Shown: positions 21,712 through 33,423, numbered from the stretch's first letter. The stretch is DNA of 64,000 nucleotides from Mytilus edulis (GCF_963676685.1 NW_027267187.1:99084-163083); one strand, 5' to 3'. Made by a program: numbers and translations. The notes: generated from the sequence alone by a model not told the origin.

Positions 21712-22492
21712 TTATTTTTATTCTTCCACACATTTTGTCCACGCTATTTCTCGGAATTGAATGGACCAATGTTGATGGAATTATACCACAATGTGAAACA
21801 CCATGTGAAGTTGTGCAGCAGACTTTGGCATGTGCAAGATGGCCGCCGTTACCATGGAAACAGAACAAATGTAAAAAATATTTTTTTGGTTTTTGGTGAA
21901 TAATTTGAATATTCCTGAACTGAAAATCATCAAATTTTTATATATTGTAGGTGTCCACCATATACAGGTTTGGGATGATTTTGGGAATCTTTGGAACTGC
22001 TATATTGCCATGGAAACTAAATATGTTTAGCATTAAACCCTATGGGGAAAATCTTAAAGTAGTATTTAAACTCTTAATATGGTATATCCAACCATTAAAA
22101 CTTTAATGGTATGTTCCTTATCATGTGCCAATGTGGTAGGTGTCTTTGGAATTTTGGAAATGGTCACCGTTACCATGGAAACAGCAGAAATGTCCAAAAA
22201 ATTCAAATTGGTCCAAACTTTCTATAAATTGGCAGACATGTTAAGTGGCACATCAAGAGTTGGTATTCGACTTTGGAATTTCCAAAATGGCCGCCGTTTC
22301 CATGGAAACAACACAAAAATCAAAAATTTCAAAATGCTCCAAAATTGATGAAATTTTACAACAACGTTGATAGACATCTGTAAATGCGCTCTTCAATTTT
22401 GGAAATTTCAAAATGGCTGCCTTTATCCTGGCAATGGGGGGACGAGGGTGCCATCCGTTATTGCTAGCAATTACAAATCTAGTTAAGTCACC
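21712..22492 (+). mobile_element. Non-autonomous rolling-circle element 3, lacking 5' hairpin
   Basis: Opens with TTATTTTTATTCTTCCACAC, holds four core units (near 21850, 22000, 22170 and 22300) and closes with ATTGCTAGCAAT...AAATCTAG. One T follows, then the head of element 4. Confidence 0.65.
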
Positions 22493-22493
22493 A

Positions 22494-24386
22494 AAACGGA
22501 GTTTTGGGGACTTATTGTTTTTGTATCGTTTCTTATTATTATGGCACCCTCAACGGAGTTGGGGTGACGTATTGTTATTCTACGTTTCTTTTTTTTCTTA
22601 TTATTATTATTTTTCTTCTTGCAACAAATTTTGTCCAGGTGATTTCTCGAAATCCAATGGACCAATGTTGATGGAACTCTTCTATAGTAAGGACCCCCAT
22701 GTGCAGAGTTGCAGGAAGCATGGAATGGTTCAAGATGGCTACCGTTTCCATGGAAACAGAACAAATGTGAAAAAATCCAGTTTTTTGTTTTGGTGAACTG
22801 TTTGGATATGCTTTTTCTCAGAATCATTATATTTTAATACAATGTAGGTGCCCACCATATACAGGTGTTGGATGATTTTGGTGATCATTGGAACTACTAT
22901 GTTGCCATGGAAACTACACCAAAAATTTCGAAATTCTCAAAATGCTCCAAACTTCAGGAAACTTCACTGTAACGATGAGCAACATTGGAAGATGTGGAAT
23001 TTGGCGTTGGAATTTCCAAAATATCTGTTGTTACCTTGGAAACAATGCAAAAAGGTCAAAACTTTGAATTTTCACAGAACATTCCAGAACATCAATGTTA
23101 AATTTATTCTAGAGACATCAAATGGTATATGTTTATGGAGGGCAAAGAATTGCAGCGCGGGTTTGACTTTGGAATATTAAAAATGGCCGCCGTTACCATG
23201 GAAACAGCAAAAATATGAAAAACTTCAAAATGCTTTAAATTTAAGGAAACTTATAACAAATGTTGCCTAGCTTATGTAGACTTGACTTTTGAGTTTGGAA
23301 TTTTCAAAATGGCCGCCGTTACCATGGAAACAGCAAAATTATCCAAAATTTCAAAATGCTTCAAACTTAATGAAACTTTGCAAAAAATGTTACTAGACAT
23401 CTGTAGATGCACTATTTGACTTTGGAATTTTCAAACTGGCTGCCGCTCACCTGGCATTGGGGGAAGGGTGCCATCCGTTATTGCTAGCAATTACAATTCT
23501 AGTTATTATTCTTATTCTTCTCTTTCTGACCCCTTAAACTGTCCTACCATTTTTTGGGAAGCAGTAGAGGATGGAAACTTTATATTTTTTCTGGGTATGG
23601 GTCTGCATCATGGGGGTTGCAGAACCCAATGTTCGTGATACCAGGGTGTCATCTTGGCATAATTAGGGGGGCTCAAAGATGGGTGGGGTCAATTTTATTT
23701 TACATTTCTTAAATTTCCTACTGTATGTAGAGTAGATGGAATAATGATTACTTCTATGAATATTAAGAGACACATGTCTGCTTCAACATGGAACTTTTTT
23801 TATTTCAGTAGGGGGTCTCCTGGCATAATTTTAGGGGGGTGAATTTTCATGGAACATTCCAGAACATCAAAGTTAAATTTATTCTAGACACATTTAATGG
23901 TATATGATGGTATATAATTATGGAGAGAACAATTTGCAGCAGCACTTTGTCTTTGGAATATTCAAAATGGCCGCCGTTACCATGGAAACAGCAAAAATAT
24001 GAAAAATCTTCAAAATGCTTCAAATTTAATGAAACTTATAACTAATGTTGACTAACTTGTGTAGAATTGACTTTTGAGTTTGGAATTTTCAAAATGGCCG
24101 CCGTTACCATGGAAACAGCAAAAACATGAAAAAATTCAAAATGCTTCCAATTTGATGAAACTTTTAACAAATGTTGCCTTATTTGTGTAGACTTTAATTT
24201 TGAGATTGAAATTTTCAAAATGGCCGCCGTTGCCATGGAAACAGCAAAAATGTCAAAAAAAGTAAAATTCTTCATATTGAAATAAACTTTACACACACAT
24301 TATTTGGCATCAATGATACCGCAGAACAATGATGTGGGGTCCGTTTTGGTGACTTTTGTGTGAGCATCCTAACACAGGATTACTAG
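22494..24386 (+). mobile_element. Element 4, split by nested element 5
   Basis: The 5' hairpin TAAGTCACCAAAAC...GTTTTGGGGACTTA is followed by a TTATTATT run, where element 5 is inserted. Sequence resumes at 23503. Its 3' end differs from its neighbours: ATCCT-aacac-AGGAT hairpin then TACTAG, ending at 24386. The middle (23520-23870) has few core units and contains unrelated sequence. Confidence 0.6.
22540..23502 (+). mobile_element. Element 5, complete, nested in element 4
   Basis: The 5' hairpin is TATGGCACCCTCAAC / GTTGGGGTGACGTA and the 3' end ATTGCTAGCAAT...AATTCTAG. Core units lie near 22745, 22900, 23035, 23195 and 23315. Its body is nearly identical to that of element 7 (for example 22620-23060 against 25470-25910). 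Confidence 0.75.
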
Positions 24387-24387
24387 T

Positions 24388-25461
24388 TATGTCACCCGAT
24401 CGACAATGTCGGGTGACATATTGCTTTTCCTCTGTTTCTTTGTTATTATTATTATTCTTCCAACTATTTTGTCCGCCACTTTTCTCGGAGCCAATGGAAC
24501 CAATCTTAATGATAGTTAAGTATAATAGGGAACACAAAATTCCGGGTTGCAGTAGGGTCTAAGACCATAAAAAATGGCTGCCGTTTCCATGGAAACGGAA
24601 CAATTGTGAAAAATTCCACTTTTTGGTTTTTGTGAATAATTTGGAGATGCTTGAACTCAGAATCATTATATTTTGATACAATGAAGGTGCCACCCATATA
24701 CTGGTTTTGGATGATTTTGGCAATCATTGGAACTACTATGTTGCCATGGAAACTACACCAAAAATTTCAAAATTATGAAAATGGTCTAAATTTTTTGAAA
24801 CTTTAGCATAACGATGAGCAACTTTGGTAGATGTGGAATTTGGCGTTGGAATTTCCAAAATGTCTGCCGTTTCCATGGAAACAATGCAAAAAGGTCAAAA
24901 TGCTCCAAAAACTTCCGGCTTTGGTGAATAACTTTGGTATGCTTGAACTTAGAATCATGAAATTTTAATGCAATATAGTTGTCCACTATATCCAGGTTTT
25001 GAATGATTTTGACAATCATTGGAACTACTATGTTACCATGGATACAGGATCAAAAATTTCAAAATGCTCCAAAATTAATGAAACTTAATATGATTGTTGA
25101 CTGTCAAGACTGCATCAGACTTTTGAAGTTGGAATTTCCAAAATGGCCGCCGTTGCCATGGAAACTGCAAAAATGTCAAATATTTTCGAAATGCTCCAAA
25201 CTTAATCAAACTTAATATTATCGTTAAGTGGCATGTATAGATGAGATTTTTTACTTTGGAATTTTCAAAATGGCTGCCGTTGCCATGGAAACAGCAGAAG
25301 TATGAAACTTTTTACAATGGTCTAAATGTACTGAAAATTTATAGAAAGATATATCGCAATTCATAGATCTGCATTCACTGTTAAATTGTTTTGAAATGGC
25401 TGCTGCTTAGTGGCAATGGGGGAAGGGTGACATCCGCTATTGCTTGCAATGGCAATTCTAG
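24388..25461 (+). mobile_element. Element 6, complete, 1074 bp
   Basis: The 5' end is a perfect 12-bp stem: TATGTCACCCGA (24388-24399) with TCGGGTGACATA (24409-24420). Several core units follow (near 24585, 24745, 24870, 25035, 25155, 25280). The 3' end is GCTATTGCTTGCAATGGC then AATTCTAG. It follows element 4 with a single T between. Confidence 0.82.
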
Positions 25462-26232
25462 TTATTATTATTTTTCTTGCAACAAATTTTGTCCAGGTGA
25501 TTTCTCGAAATCCAATGGACCAATGTTGATGGAACTCTACTATAGTAAGGACCCCCAGGTGCAGAGTTGCAGGAAGCATGGAATGGTTCAAGATGGCTAC
25601 CGTTTCCATGGAAACAGATCAAATGTGAAAAAATCCAGTTTTTTGTTTTGGTGAACTTTTTACATATGCTTTATCTCAGAATCATTATATTTTAATACAA
25701 TGTAGGTGCCCACTATATACAGGTGTTGGATGATTTTGGTGATCATTGGAACTACTATGTTGCCATGGAAACTACACCAAAAATTTCGAAATTCTCAAAA
25801 TGCTCCAAACTTCAGAAAACTTCACATTAACGATGAGCAACATTGGAAGATGTGGAATTTGGCGTTGGAATTTCCAAAATATCTGTTGTTACCTTGGAAA
25901 CAATGCAAAAAGGTCAAAACTTGGAATTTTCACAGAACATTCCAGAACATCAATGTTAAATTTATTATAGAGACATTAAATGGTATATTATTATGGAGGG
26001 CAAAAAATGCAGCACGGGTTTGACTTTGGAATATTCAAAATGGCCGCCGTTACCATGGAAACAGCAAAAATATGAAAAACTTCAAAATGCTTCAAATTTA
26101 AGAAAACTTATAACAAATGTTGCCTAGCGTGTGTAGACTTGACTTTTCAGTTTGGAATTTTCTAAATGGCCGCCGCTCACCTGGCAATAGGGGAAGGGTG
26201 CCATCCGTTATTGCTAGCAATTACAAATCTAG
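25462..26232 (+). mobile_element. Element 7, lacking 5' hairpin
   Basis: Starts with TTATTATTATTTTTCTTGCAAC and runs in close identity with element 5. It ends ATTGCTAGCAAT...AAATCTAG. The missing head and the TTATTATT start suggest recombination or nesting through that microsatellite. Confidence 0.65.
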
Positions 26233-27043
26233 TTATTATATTTATTCTTCCACACTTTTTTGTCCATACTATTTCTCCGAATTGGCTGGAACAATATTGA
26301 TGGAACTATACCATAATGTTGACCACCACATTCTATAGTGCAGTGGGGTTTGGCACCATCAAGATGGCTGCCGTTGCCATGGAAACGAAACAAATGTGAA
26401 AAAATCCAGTTTTTTGTTTTAGTGGACTGTTTGGATATGCTTTAACTCTGAATCATCATATTTTAATACAATGTAGGTGCCCACTATATACAGGTGTTGG
26501 ATGATTTTGGCACTCATTGGACCTACTATGTTGCCATGGAAACTACGCCAAAAATTTCAAAAATATCAAAATGCTCCAAACTTCATGAAACTTCACAGTA
26601 ACGATGAGCAACATTGGAAGATGTGGAATTTGGCGTTGGAATTTCCAAAATATCTGTAGTTACCATGGAAACAATGCAAAAGGTCAAAACTTTGAATTTT
26701 CACAGAACATTCCAGAACATCAATGTTAAATTTACTCTAGAGACATTAAATGGTATATATGATTATGGGGTGAAAAAATTGCAGCGGGGGTTTGACTTTG
26801 GAATATTCAAAATGGCCGCCGTTACCATGGGAACAGCAAAATTATGAAAAACGTCAAAATGCTTTAAATATAATGAAACTTTTAACAAATTTTGCCTAGC
26901 TTATGTAGACTTAACTTTTGAGTTTCGAATTTTCAAAATGGCCGCCGTTGCCATGGAAACAGCAAACTTTTTCTAAATGGCTGCCGCTGGCCTGGCAATG
27001 GGGAAAGGGTGCCATCCGCTATTGCTTGCAATGGCAAATCTAG
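26233..27043 (+). mobile_element. Element 8, lacking 5' hairpin
   Basis: Starts TTATTATATTTATTCTTCC and has core units near 26370, 26535, 26660, 26820 and 26950. It ends GCTATTGCTTGCAATGGC then AAATCTAG. One T separates it from element 9. Confidence 0.65.
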
Positions 27044-27044
27044 T

Positions 27045-28252
27045 TATGGCACCCTCAACGGAGTTGGGTGACATATTGTTATTCTACGTTTCTTTTTATG
27101 GCACCCTCAACGGAGTTGGGGTGACATATTGTTATTGTTCGTTTCTTTTTTTTCTTATTATTTTTATTATTTTTATTCTTCCACACTTTTTGTCCAAGAC
27201 AGTTCTCGGAATTGGATGGACCAATCTTGTTGGAACTATGCTATAATGTTGTCCACCATGTGAAGTTGTGCACCTGACTTTGGAATGTGCAAGATGGCCG
27301 CGGTTACCATGGAAACTCAAAAAATGTAAAAAAAAATAAAAATTCCAACTCTTTCGTTATAAGAGCCAACCTTATGAAACTTTTTGCAAATGTTGGTGGT
27401 GGGGCCCCGAGGTACCAACAATACTTAGAAATTCCGAAATGGCTGCCATTGCCATGGAAACAAGCGAAATGTTTAACATAGAACATTCCAGAACATCTGT
27501 GTTAAATTTATTCCAGAGACATTTTATGTTAAATGATGGTATATAATTATGGTCAGAACAAATTGCAGGAGCAGGTTGACTTTGGAATTTTCAAAATGGC
27601 CGCCGTTACCATGGAAACAGCAAAAATACGAAAAACTTCAAAATGCTTCAAATTTATTGAAACTTATAACAAATGTTGCTTAGCTAATGTAGACTTTACT
27701 TTTGAGTTTAGAATTTTCAAAATGGCCGCCGTTACCATGGCTACCGCTCACCTGGCAATAGGGAAAGGGTGCCATCCGCTATTGCTTGCAATCGCAAATC
27801 TAGTTTTTATTATTTTTCTTCCACTATTTTTGTCCGGAGCGGTTCTCAGAATTGAATGGACCAAAGTTGATGGAACTATGGTATAATGTTGAACACCATG
27901 CAAAGTTGTCCCTCTGACTTTGGAATGGTCAAGATGGCCACCGTTACCATGGAAACAGCAAAAATGCGAAAAACATCAAAGTGTTCTAAAGTGGAAAAAA
28001 CTTCACAAGAATGGTAACTGGCATGTGCTGATCAACAGTTTGACTTCGGAATTTTCAAAATGGCCGCCGTTACCATGGAAACTGCAAAATTTTCAAAAAT
28101 TTCAAAAAGCTCCAAAATTTATGAAACTTGAAAAAAATATTAATTTGCAAGTGTAGATGCACTCTTTGACTGAGGAATTTTCAAAATGGCTGCCGTTACC
28201 CTGGCAATGGGGGAAGGGTGCCATCCGTTATTGCTAGCAATTACAAATCTAG
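27045..28252 (+). mobile_element. Element 9, split by nested element 10
   Basis: The 5' hairpin TATGGCACCC...GGGTGACATA (27045-27075) and a T-rich run are interrupted at 27096. The body resumes at 27804 with TTTTTATTATTTTTCTTCC and ends ATTGCTAGCAAT...AAATCTAG at 28252. Confidence 0.72.
27097..27803 (+). mobile_element. Element 10, complete, 707 bp, nested in element 9
   Basis: The 5' hairpin TATGGCACCCTCAAC / GTTGGGGTGACATA and the 3' end GCTATTGCTTGCAATCGC...AAATCTAG are both present. Core units lie near 27300, 27450, 27605 and 27725. Confidence 0.75.
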
Positions 28253-28253
28253 T

Positions 28254-28915
28254 TATGTCACCCTGACGGAGGTCGGGTGACATATTGTTATTGTACGATT
28301 CTTTTTTTCTTATTATTCTTATTCCGCACTTTTTGTCCAGCTTAGTTCTCGGAACTGAATGGACCAATGTTGATGGAACTATAACATAATGTTAATCACC
28401 ATGTGTAGTTTTGCATCTTACTTTGGAATTAAAAAAATGGCTGCGATTGCCATGGAAACAGCAAAAATGTGAAAAATAGAAATGTGTTCCAATGTATATG
28501 AAACTTCTATGATATTAAGAGACCCATGCACACTTCAACATGGTACAATTTTTTTTCAACTGGGGGGTCTCTAGACATAATTTGAGGGGGTCAATTTTTC
28601 ATGGAACATTCCAGAACATAAGTGTTAAAATAGTTCTACAGACATTAAATGTTATATAATTGTATATTATTATGGGAAGAACAATATGCAGCAGTAGTTT
28701 GACTTTGGAATTTTTTAAATGGCGGCCGTTACCATGGAAACAGCAAAAATACAAAAAATATCAAAATGTTCCAAATTCATTGGAATTTAAAACAGAAATA
28801 TCTGTTGTCATGCAAAAATCTGCATTCACTGATGGACAATTTCGAAATGGCTGCTGTTTAGTGTCAATTTGCAGACCAGGGTGACATCCGCTATTGCTTG
28901 CAATGGCAATTCTAG
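28254..28915 (+). mobile_element. Element 11, complete, 662 bp
   Basis: The 5' hairpin TATGTCACCC-TGACGGAGGTC-GGGTGACATA has 10-bp perfect arms. The 3' end is GCTATTGCTTGCAATGGC then AATTCTAG. A non-core middle part (28550-28610) resembles the middle of element 4. Confidence 0.8.
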
Positions 28916-28916
28916 T

Positions 28917-29762
28917 TATGGCACCCTCAACGGAGTTGGGGTGACATATTGTTATTGTTCGTTTCTTTTTGTCTTATTTTTATTATATTTATTCTTCCAC
29001 ACTTTTTTGTCCATACTATTTCTCAGAATTGGCTTAAACAATATTGATGGAACTATACCATAATGTTGACCACCACATTAAATAGTGCAGTGAGGTATGG
29101 CATCATCAAGATGGCTGCCGTTGCCATGGAAACGAAACAAATGTGAAAAATTTCTGTTTTTTGTTTTGGTGAACTGTTTGAATATGCTTACACTCAGAAT
29201 CATCATATGTTAATACAATGTAGGTGCCCACTATATACAGGTGTTGGATGATTTTGGCACACATTGGACCTACTATGTTGCCATGGAAACTACACCAAAA
29301 ATTTCAAAAATATCAAAATGCTCAAAACTTAATGAAACTCCACAGTAACGATGAGCAACATTGGAAGATGTGGAATTTGGCGTTTGAATTTCCAAAATAT
29401 CTGTTGTTACCATGAAAACAATGCAAAAAGGTCAAAACTTTGAATTTTCACAGAACATTCCAGAACATCAATGTTAAATTTATTCTAGAGACATTAAATG
29501 GTATATGATGGTATATATGATTATGGAGGGAAAAAATTGCAGCGGGGGTTTGACTTTGGAATATTCAAAATGGCCGACGTTACCATGGGAACAGCAAAAA
29601 TTTCAAAAATTTCAAAGTTCTCCAAACTTAATGAAACTTTACAAAATTGACAGTTGGCATGAGTAGATGCACTCTATGATTTTGGAATTTTCAAAATGGC
29701 TGCCGCTCACCTGGCAATGGGGGAAGGGTGCCATCCGCTATTGCTTGCAATGGCAAATCTAG
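28917..29762 (+). mobile_element. Element 12, complete, 846 bp
   Basis: The 5' hairpin TATGGCACCC...GGGGTGACATA and the 3' end GCTATTGCTTGCAATGGC...AAATCTAG are intact. Single T residues separate it from elements 11 and 13. Its body resembles element 8. Confidence 0.8.
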
Positions 29763-29763
29763 T

Positions 29764-29830
29764 TATGGCACCCTCAACGGAGTTGGGGTGACATATTGTT
29801 ATTGTTCGTTTCTTTTTTTCTTATTATTAT
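29764..29830 (+). mobile_element. Element 13, 5' head only, interrupted by the 34-kb array
   Basis: The 5' hairpin TATGGCACCC...GGGGTGACATA is followed by TTGTTATTGTTCG and a TTATTATTAT run ending at 29830, where unit 1 of the array begins at its own 5' terminus. The rest of this element should lie past the array, outside the window. Confidence 0.65.
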
Positions 29831-30456
29831 TATGTCACCCCTTTGAAAAAGGGGGGATATATTGTTATTCTACGAATTTTTTCTTCCACACTTTTTGTCC
29901 AGCCGATTTCTCGGAGATGCCTTGACATATATTTATAAAACTGCACCATAATGACAATCCCCATGTGCAAAGTTGCAGTAAGCATGGAATGGTTCAAGAT
30001 GGCCGCCGTTTCCATGGAAACGGCAAAAATGTAAAAAACCGAAAAATGGTCCAAATTTAATGAAACTTTCAGAACTAATAACTCATCGTTAGAAGGCGTG
30101 ACATCCATCTTAAGAACTTTTAAAATGGCTACCGTTGTCATGGAAACGGTCCAAACGTGAAAAAAACGAAAATAAATCCTTAATTAATTCATAGAAAATA
30201 AACCGCTACAGATACGGCAAAAAAAACCGTAAGTAGAAAACAGCAGTATAAACTGTAGAATTCATTGCCGTTGGAATTTTTAAGATAGCTGCTGTTACCA
30301 TGGAGATAACGCTAAAAGTGCACATTGGACCCATACGGTAAAAAACGTCAAAGTAACATTTTCGTACAAATTTTAAGCTCATTCCCGTTTAAATGCTATT
30401 GTATTGTCATCTGTCTTCGAAATTTTCAAAATGGCCGCCGTTGCCATGGAAACAGC

Positions 30457-30493
<37 letters not shown>

Positions 30494-31155
30494 AAAATTT
30501 GAGACAAAATTCTGTGATGAAGACTATGTGCAAAACATCTTCTAGAATATGCTAGAAGAAAACGAATATATAATTTAACGTTCTTCTTTCTATTCTATAC
30601 AAAAATCGTGCTCTGAAGAGAAAATCGCCACTGAGAGAGAGAGAGAGAAACATGAAGAGTACACATAATTGACATTTCTGCACTTGCATTAAAGTACACA
30701 TCCGTTAATCGAACACCTGCAAAAATATACACATTAGCTGAAATCAATCGATAAGCGTGTAATTAAATTGTACAAGATATCGTGTGATACGCGTGATATT
30801 GAAGAATAAAATGAACAGTTAGTATGCCGCTCCGTCAATATATACACATGTTGTCTGTCCAAGGTCCCCTCTAAAAAGAATAGTAATGTACTAACTCCAC
30901 GATAATATACTTCAGTATCACGTGACAGCACCTTTCTTCCTCAAGCGTGTGTCTAATTTAAGATTTTAAAGAGTTCCCCAACTATAAATAGACATCACTC
31001 TTAGTCTCCGAGAAGAGAAAAGGGGGGGGGGGGGTCAAAGGCATGTATACTAGACGTGCCATGTGACTTTGATACACTCAAACTGGTTGCTGCTACTGTG
31101 ACAATGTCAAGAACGGGGTGACATCCTCCGCTATTGCTTGCAATGGCAAATCTAG
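29831..31155 (+). mobile_element. Element part of array unit 1 (type copy), 1325 bp
   Basis: 5' end TATGTCACCCCTTT...AAAGGGGGGATATA (imperfect hairpin), then the family words TTCTTCCACACTTTTTGTCC and core units at about 30000, 30125, 30285 and 30430. A poly-A tract (30460-30491), a (GA)8 tract (30633-30648) and a poly-G tract (31022-31034) follow. The 3' end is GCTATTGCTTGCAATGGC then AAATCTAG, ending at 31155. The part from 30500 to 31080 is not like the neighbouring elements and is private cargo of this subfamily. Confidence 0.85.
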
Positions 31156-31626
31156 TGTTAGAATAACTCATTCGCAATTCATTTTTTCTGATGAGAAAAC
31201 AGGAAATAGAGTATTTTTCTCAATTTTACGTGTAAAATTGTTCACAGATATTTGTCACTGAACAGCACAAAACGTATAGACAAGGAATAAACCAATGCAA
31301 AATGTGTCACTTTATGCTATACAAAGTATTGATCAATCAATCAAATCATGATTCAAGTGATCAAATCATGATAAGTGATCAATCAATCAAGTTTTGATAT
31401 CAAACAAGTAATGAATCAAGTGCAATTATCGAAAAAAAAACGTCCCCTTACCATTTTACAAACTGCCTATCAGTCGATTAATCAATCAATCAAACGATTA
31501 ATCAATCAATGATTGATCAATCATGATCACAAACCATCAACCAACCAATCCACATATCTTTTACGTTGAGTTTATGAAAGAAAATACCTTTAATTTTCTG
31601 TTGAACAATCGACTTTCGCGTATTAT
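31156..31626 (+). repeat. Spacer of array unit 1, 471 bp
   Basis: Sequence without family features, starting TGTTAGAATAAC and ending CGCGTATTAT. It is rich in TGAT/ATCA words: about 31327-31392 and 31475-31530 have many ATCAATCA runs and a perfect 14-bp palindrome TGATTGATCAATCA (near 31509-31522). It probably derives from host DNA that flanked the element at its source locus. One A-run here has 9 bases in unit 1 and 8 in the others checked. Confidence 0.8.
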
Positions 31627-32252
31627 TATGTCACCCCTTTGAAAAAGGGGGGATATATTGTTATTCTACGAATTTTTTCTTCCACACTTTTTGTCCAGCC
31701 GATTTCTCGGAGATGCCTTGACATATATTTATAAAACTGCACCATAATGACAATCCCCATGTGCAAAGTTGCAGTAAGCATGGAATGGTTCAAGATGGCC
31801 GCCGTTTCCATGGAAACGGCAAAAATGTAAAAAACCGAAAAATGGTCCAAATTTAATGAAACTTTCAGAACTAATAACTCATCGTTAGAAGGCGTGACAT
31901 CCATCTTAAGAACTTTTAAAATGGCTACCGTTGTCATGGAAACGGTCCAAACGTGAAAAAAACGAAAATAAATCCTTAATTAATTCATAGAAAATAAACC
32001 GCTACAGATACGGCAAAAAAAACCGTAAGTAGAAAACAGCAGTATAAACTGTAGAATTCATTGCCGTTGGAATTTTTAAGATAGCTGCTGTTACCATGGA
32101 GATAACGCTAAAAGTGCACATTGGACCCATACGGTAAAAAACGTCAAAGTAACATTTTCGTACAAATTTTAAGCTCATTCCCGTTTAAATGCTATTGTAT
32201 TGTCATCTGTCTTCGAAATTTTCAAAATGGCCGCCGTTGCCATGGAAACAGC

Positions 32253-32288
<36 letters not shown>

Positions 32289-33423
32289 AAAATTTGAGAC
32301 AAAATTCTGTGATGAAGACTATGTGCAAAACATCTTCTAGAATATGCTAGAAGAAAACGAATATATAATTTAACGTTCTTCTTTCTATTCTATACAAAAA
32401 TCGTGCTCTGAAGAGAAAATCGCCACTGAGAGAGAGAGAGAGAAACATGAAGAGTACACATAATTGACATTTCTGCACTTGCATTAAAGTACACATCCGT
32501 TAATCGAACACCTGCAAAAATATACACATTAGCTGAAATCAATCGATAAGCGTGTAATTAAATTGTACAAGATATCGTGTGATACGCGTGATATTGAAGA
32601 ATAAAATGAACAGTTAGTATGCCGCTCCGTCAATATATACACATGTTGTCTGTCCAAGGTCCCCTCTAAAAAGAATAGTAATGTACTAACTCCACGATAA
32701 TATACTTCAGTATCACGTGACAGCACCTTTCTTCCTCAAGCGTGTGTCTAATTTAAGATTTTAAAGAGTTCCCCAACTATAAATAGACATCACTCTTAGT
32801 CTCCGAGAAGAGAAAAGGGGGGGGGGGGGGGGTCAAAGGCATGTATACTAGACGTGCCATGTGACTTTGATACACTCAAACTGGTTGCTGCTACTGTGAC
32901 AATGTCAAGAACGGGGTGACATCCTCCGCTATTGCTTGCAATGGCAAATCTAGTGTTAGAATAACTCATTCGCAATTCATTTTTTCTGATGAGAAAACAG
33001 GAAATAGAGTATTTTTCTCAATTTTACGTGTAAAATTGTTCACAGATATTTGTCACTGAACAGCACAAAACGTATAGACAAGGAATAAACCAATGCAAAA
33101 TGTGTCACTTTATGCTATACAAAGTATTGATCAATCAATCAAATCATGATTCAAGTGATCAAATCATGATAAGTGATCAATCAATCAAGTTTTGATATCA
33201 AACAAGTAATGAATCAAGTGCAATTATCGAAAAAAAACGTCCCCTTACCATTTTACAAACTGCCTATCAGTCGATTAATCAATCAATCAAACGATTAATC
33301 AATCAATGATTGATCAATCATGATCACAAACCATCAACCAACCAATCCACATATCTTTTACGTTGAGTTTATGAAAGAAAATACCTTTAATTTTCTGTTG
33401 AACAATCGACTTTCGCGTATTAT
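31627..33423 (+). repeat. Array unit 2 (1797 bp)
   Basis: A31, G16. No point difference noticed. Confidence 0.95.

Noticed and set aside
29980..30030. YY1 binding site in AAGATGGCCGCC
   Set aside because: It differs by one base from the YY1 consensus AAGATGGCGGC at a core position, so I do not claim it; the neighbouring X-box match is stronger.
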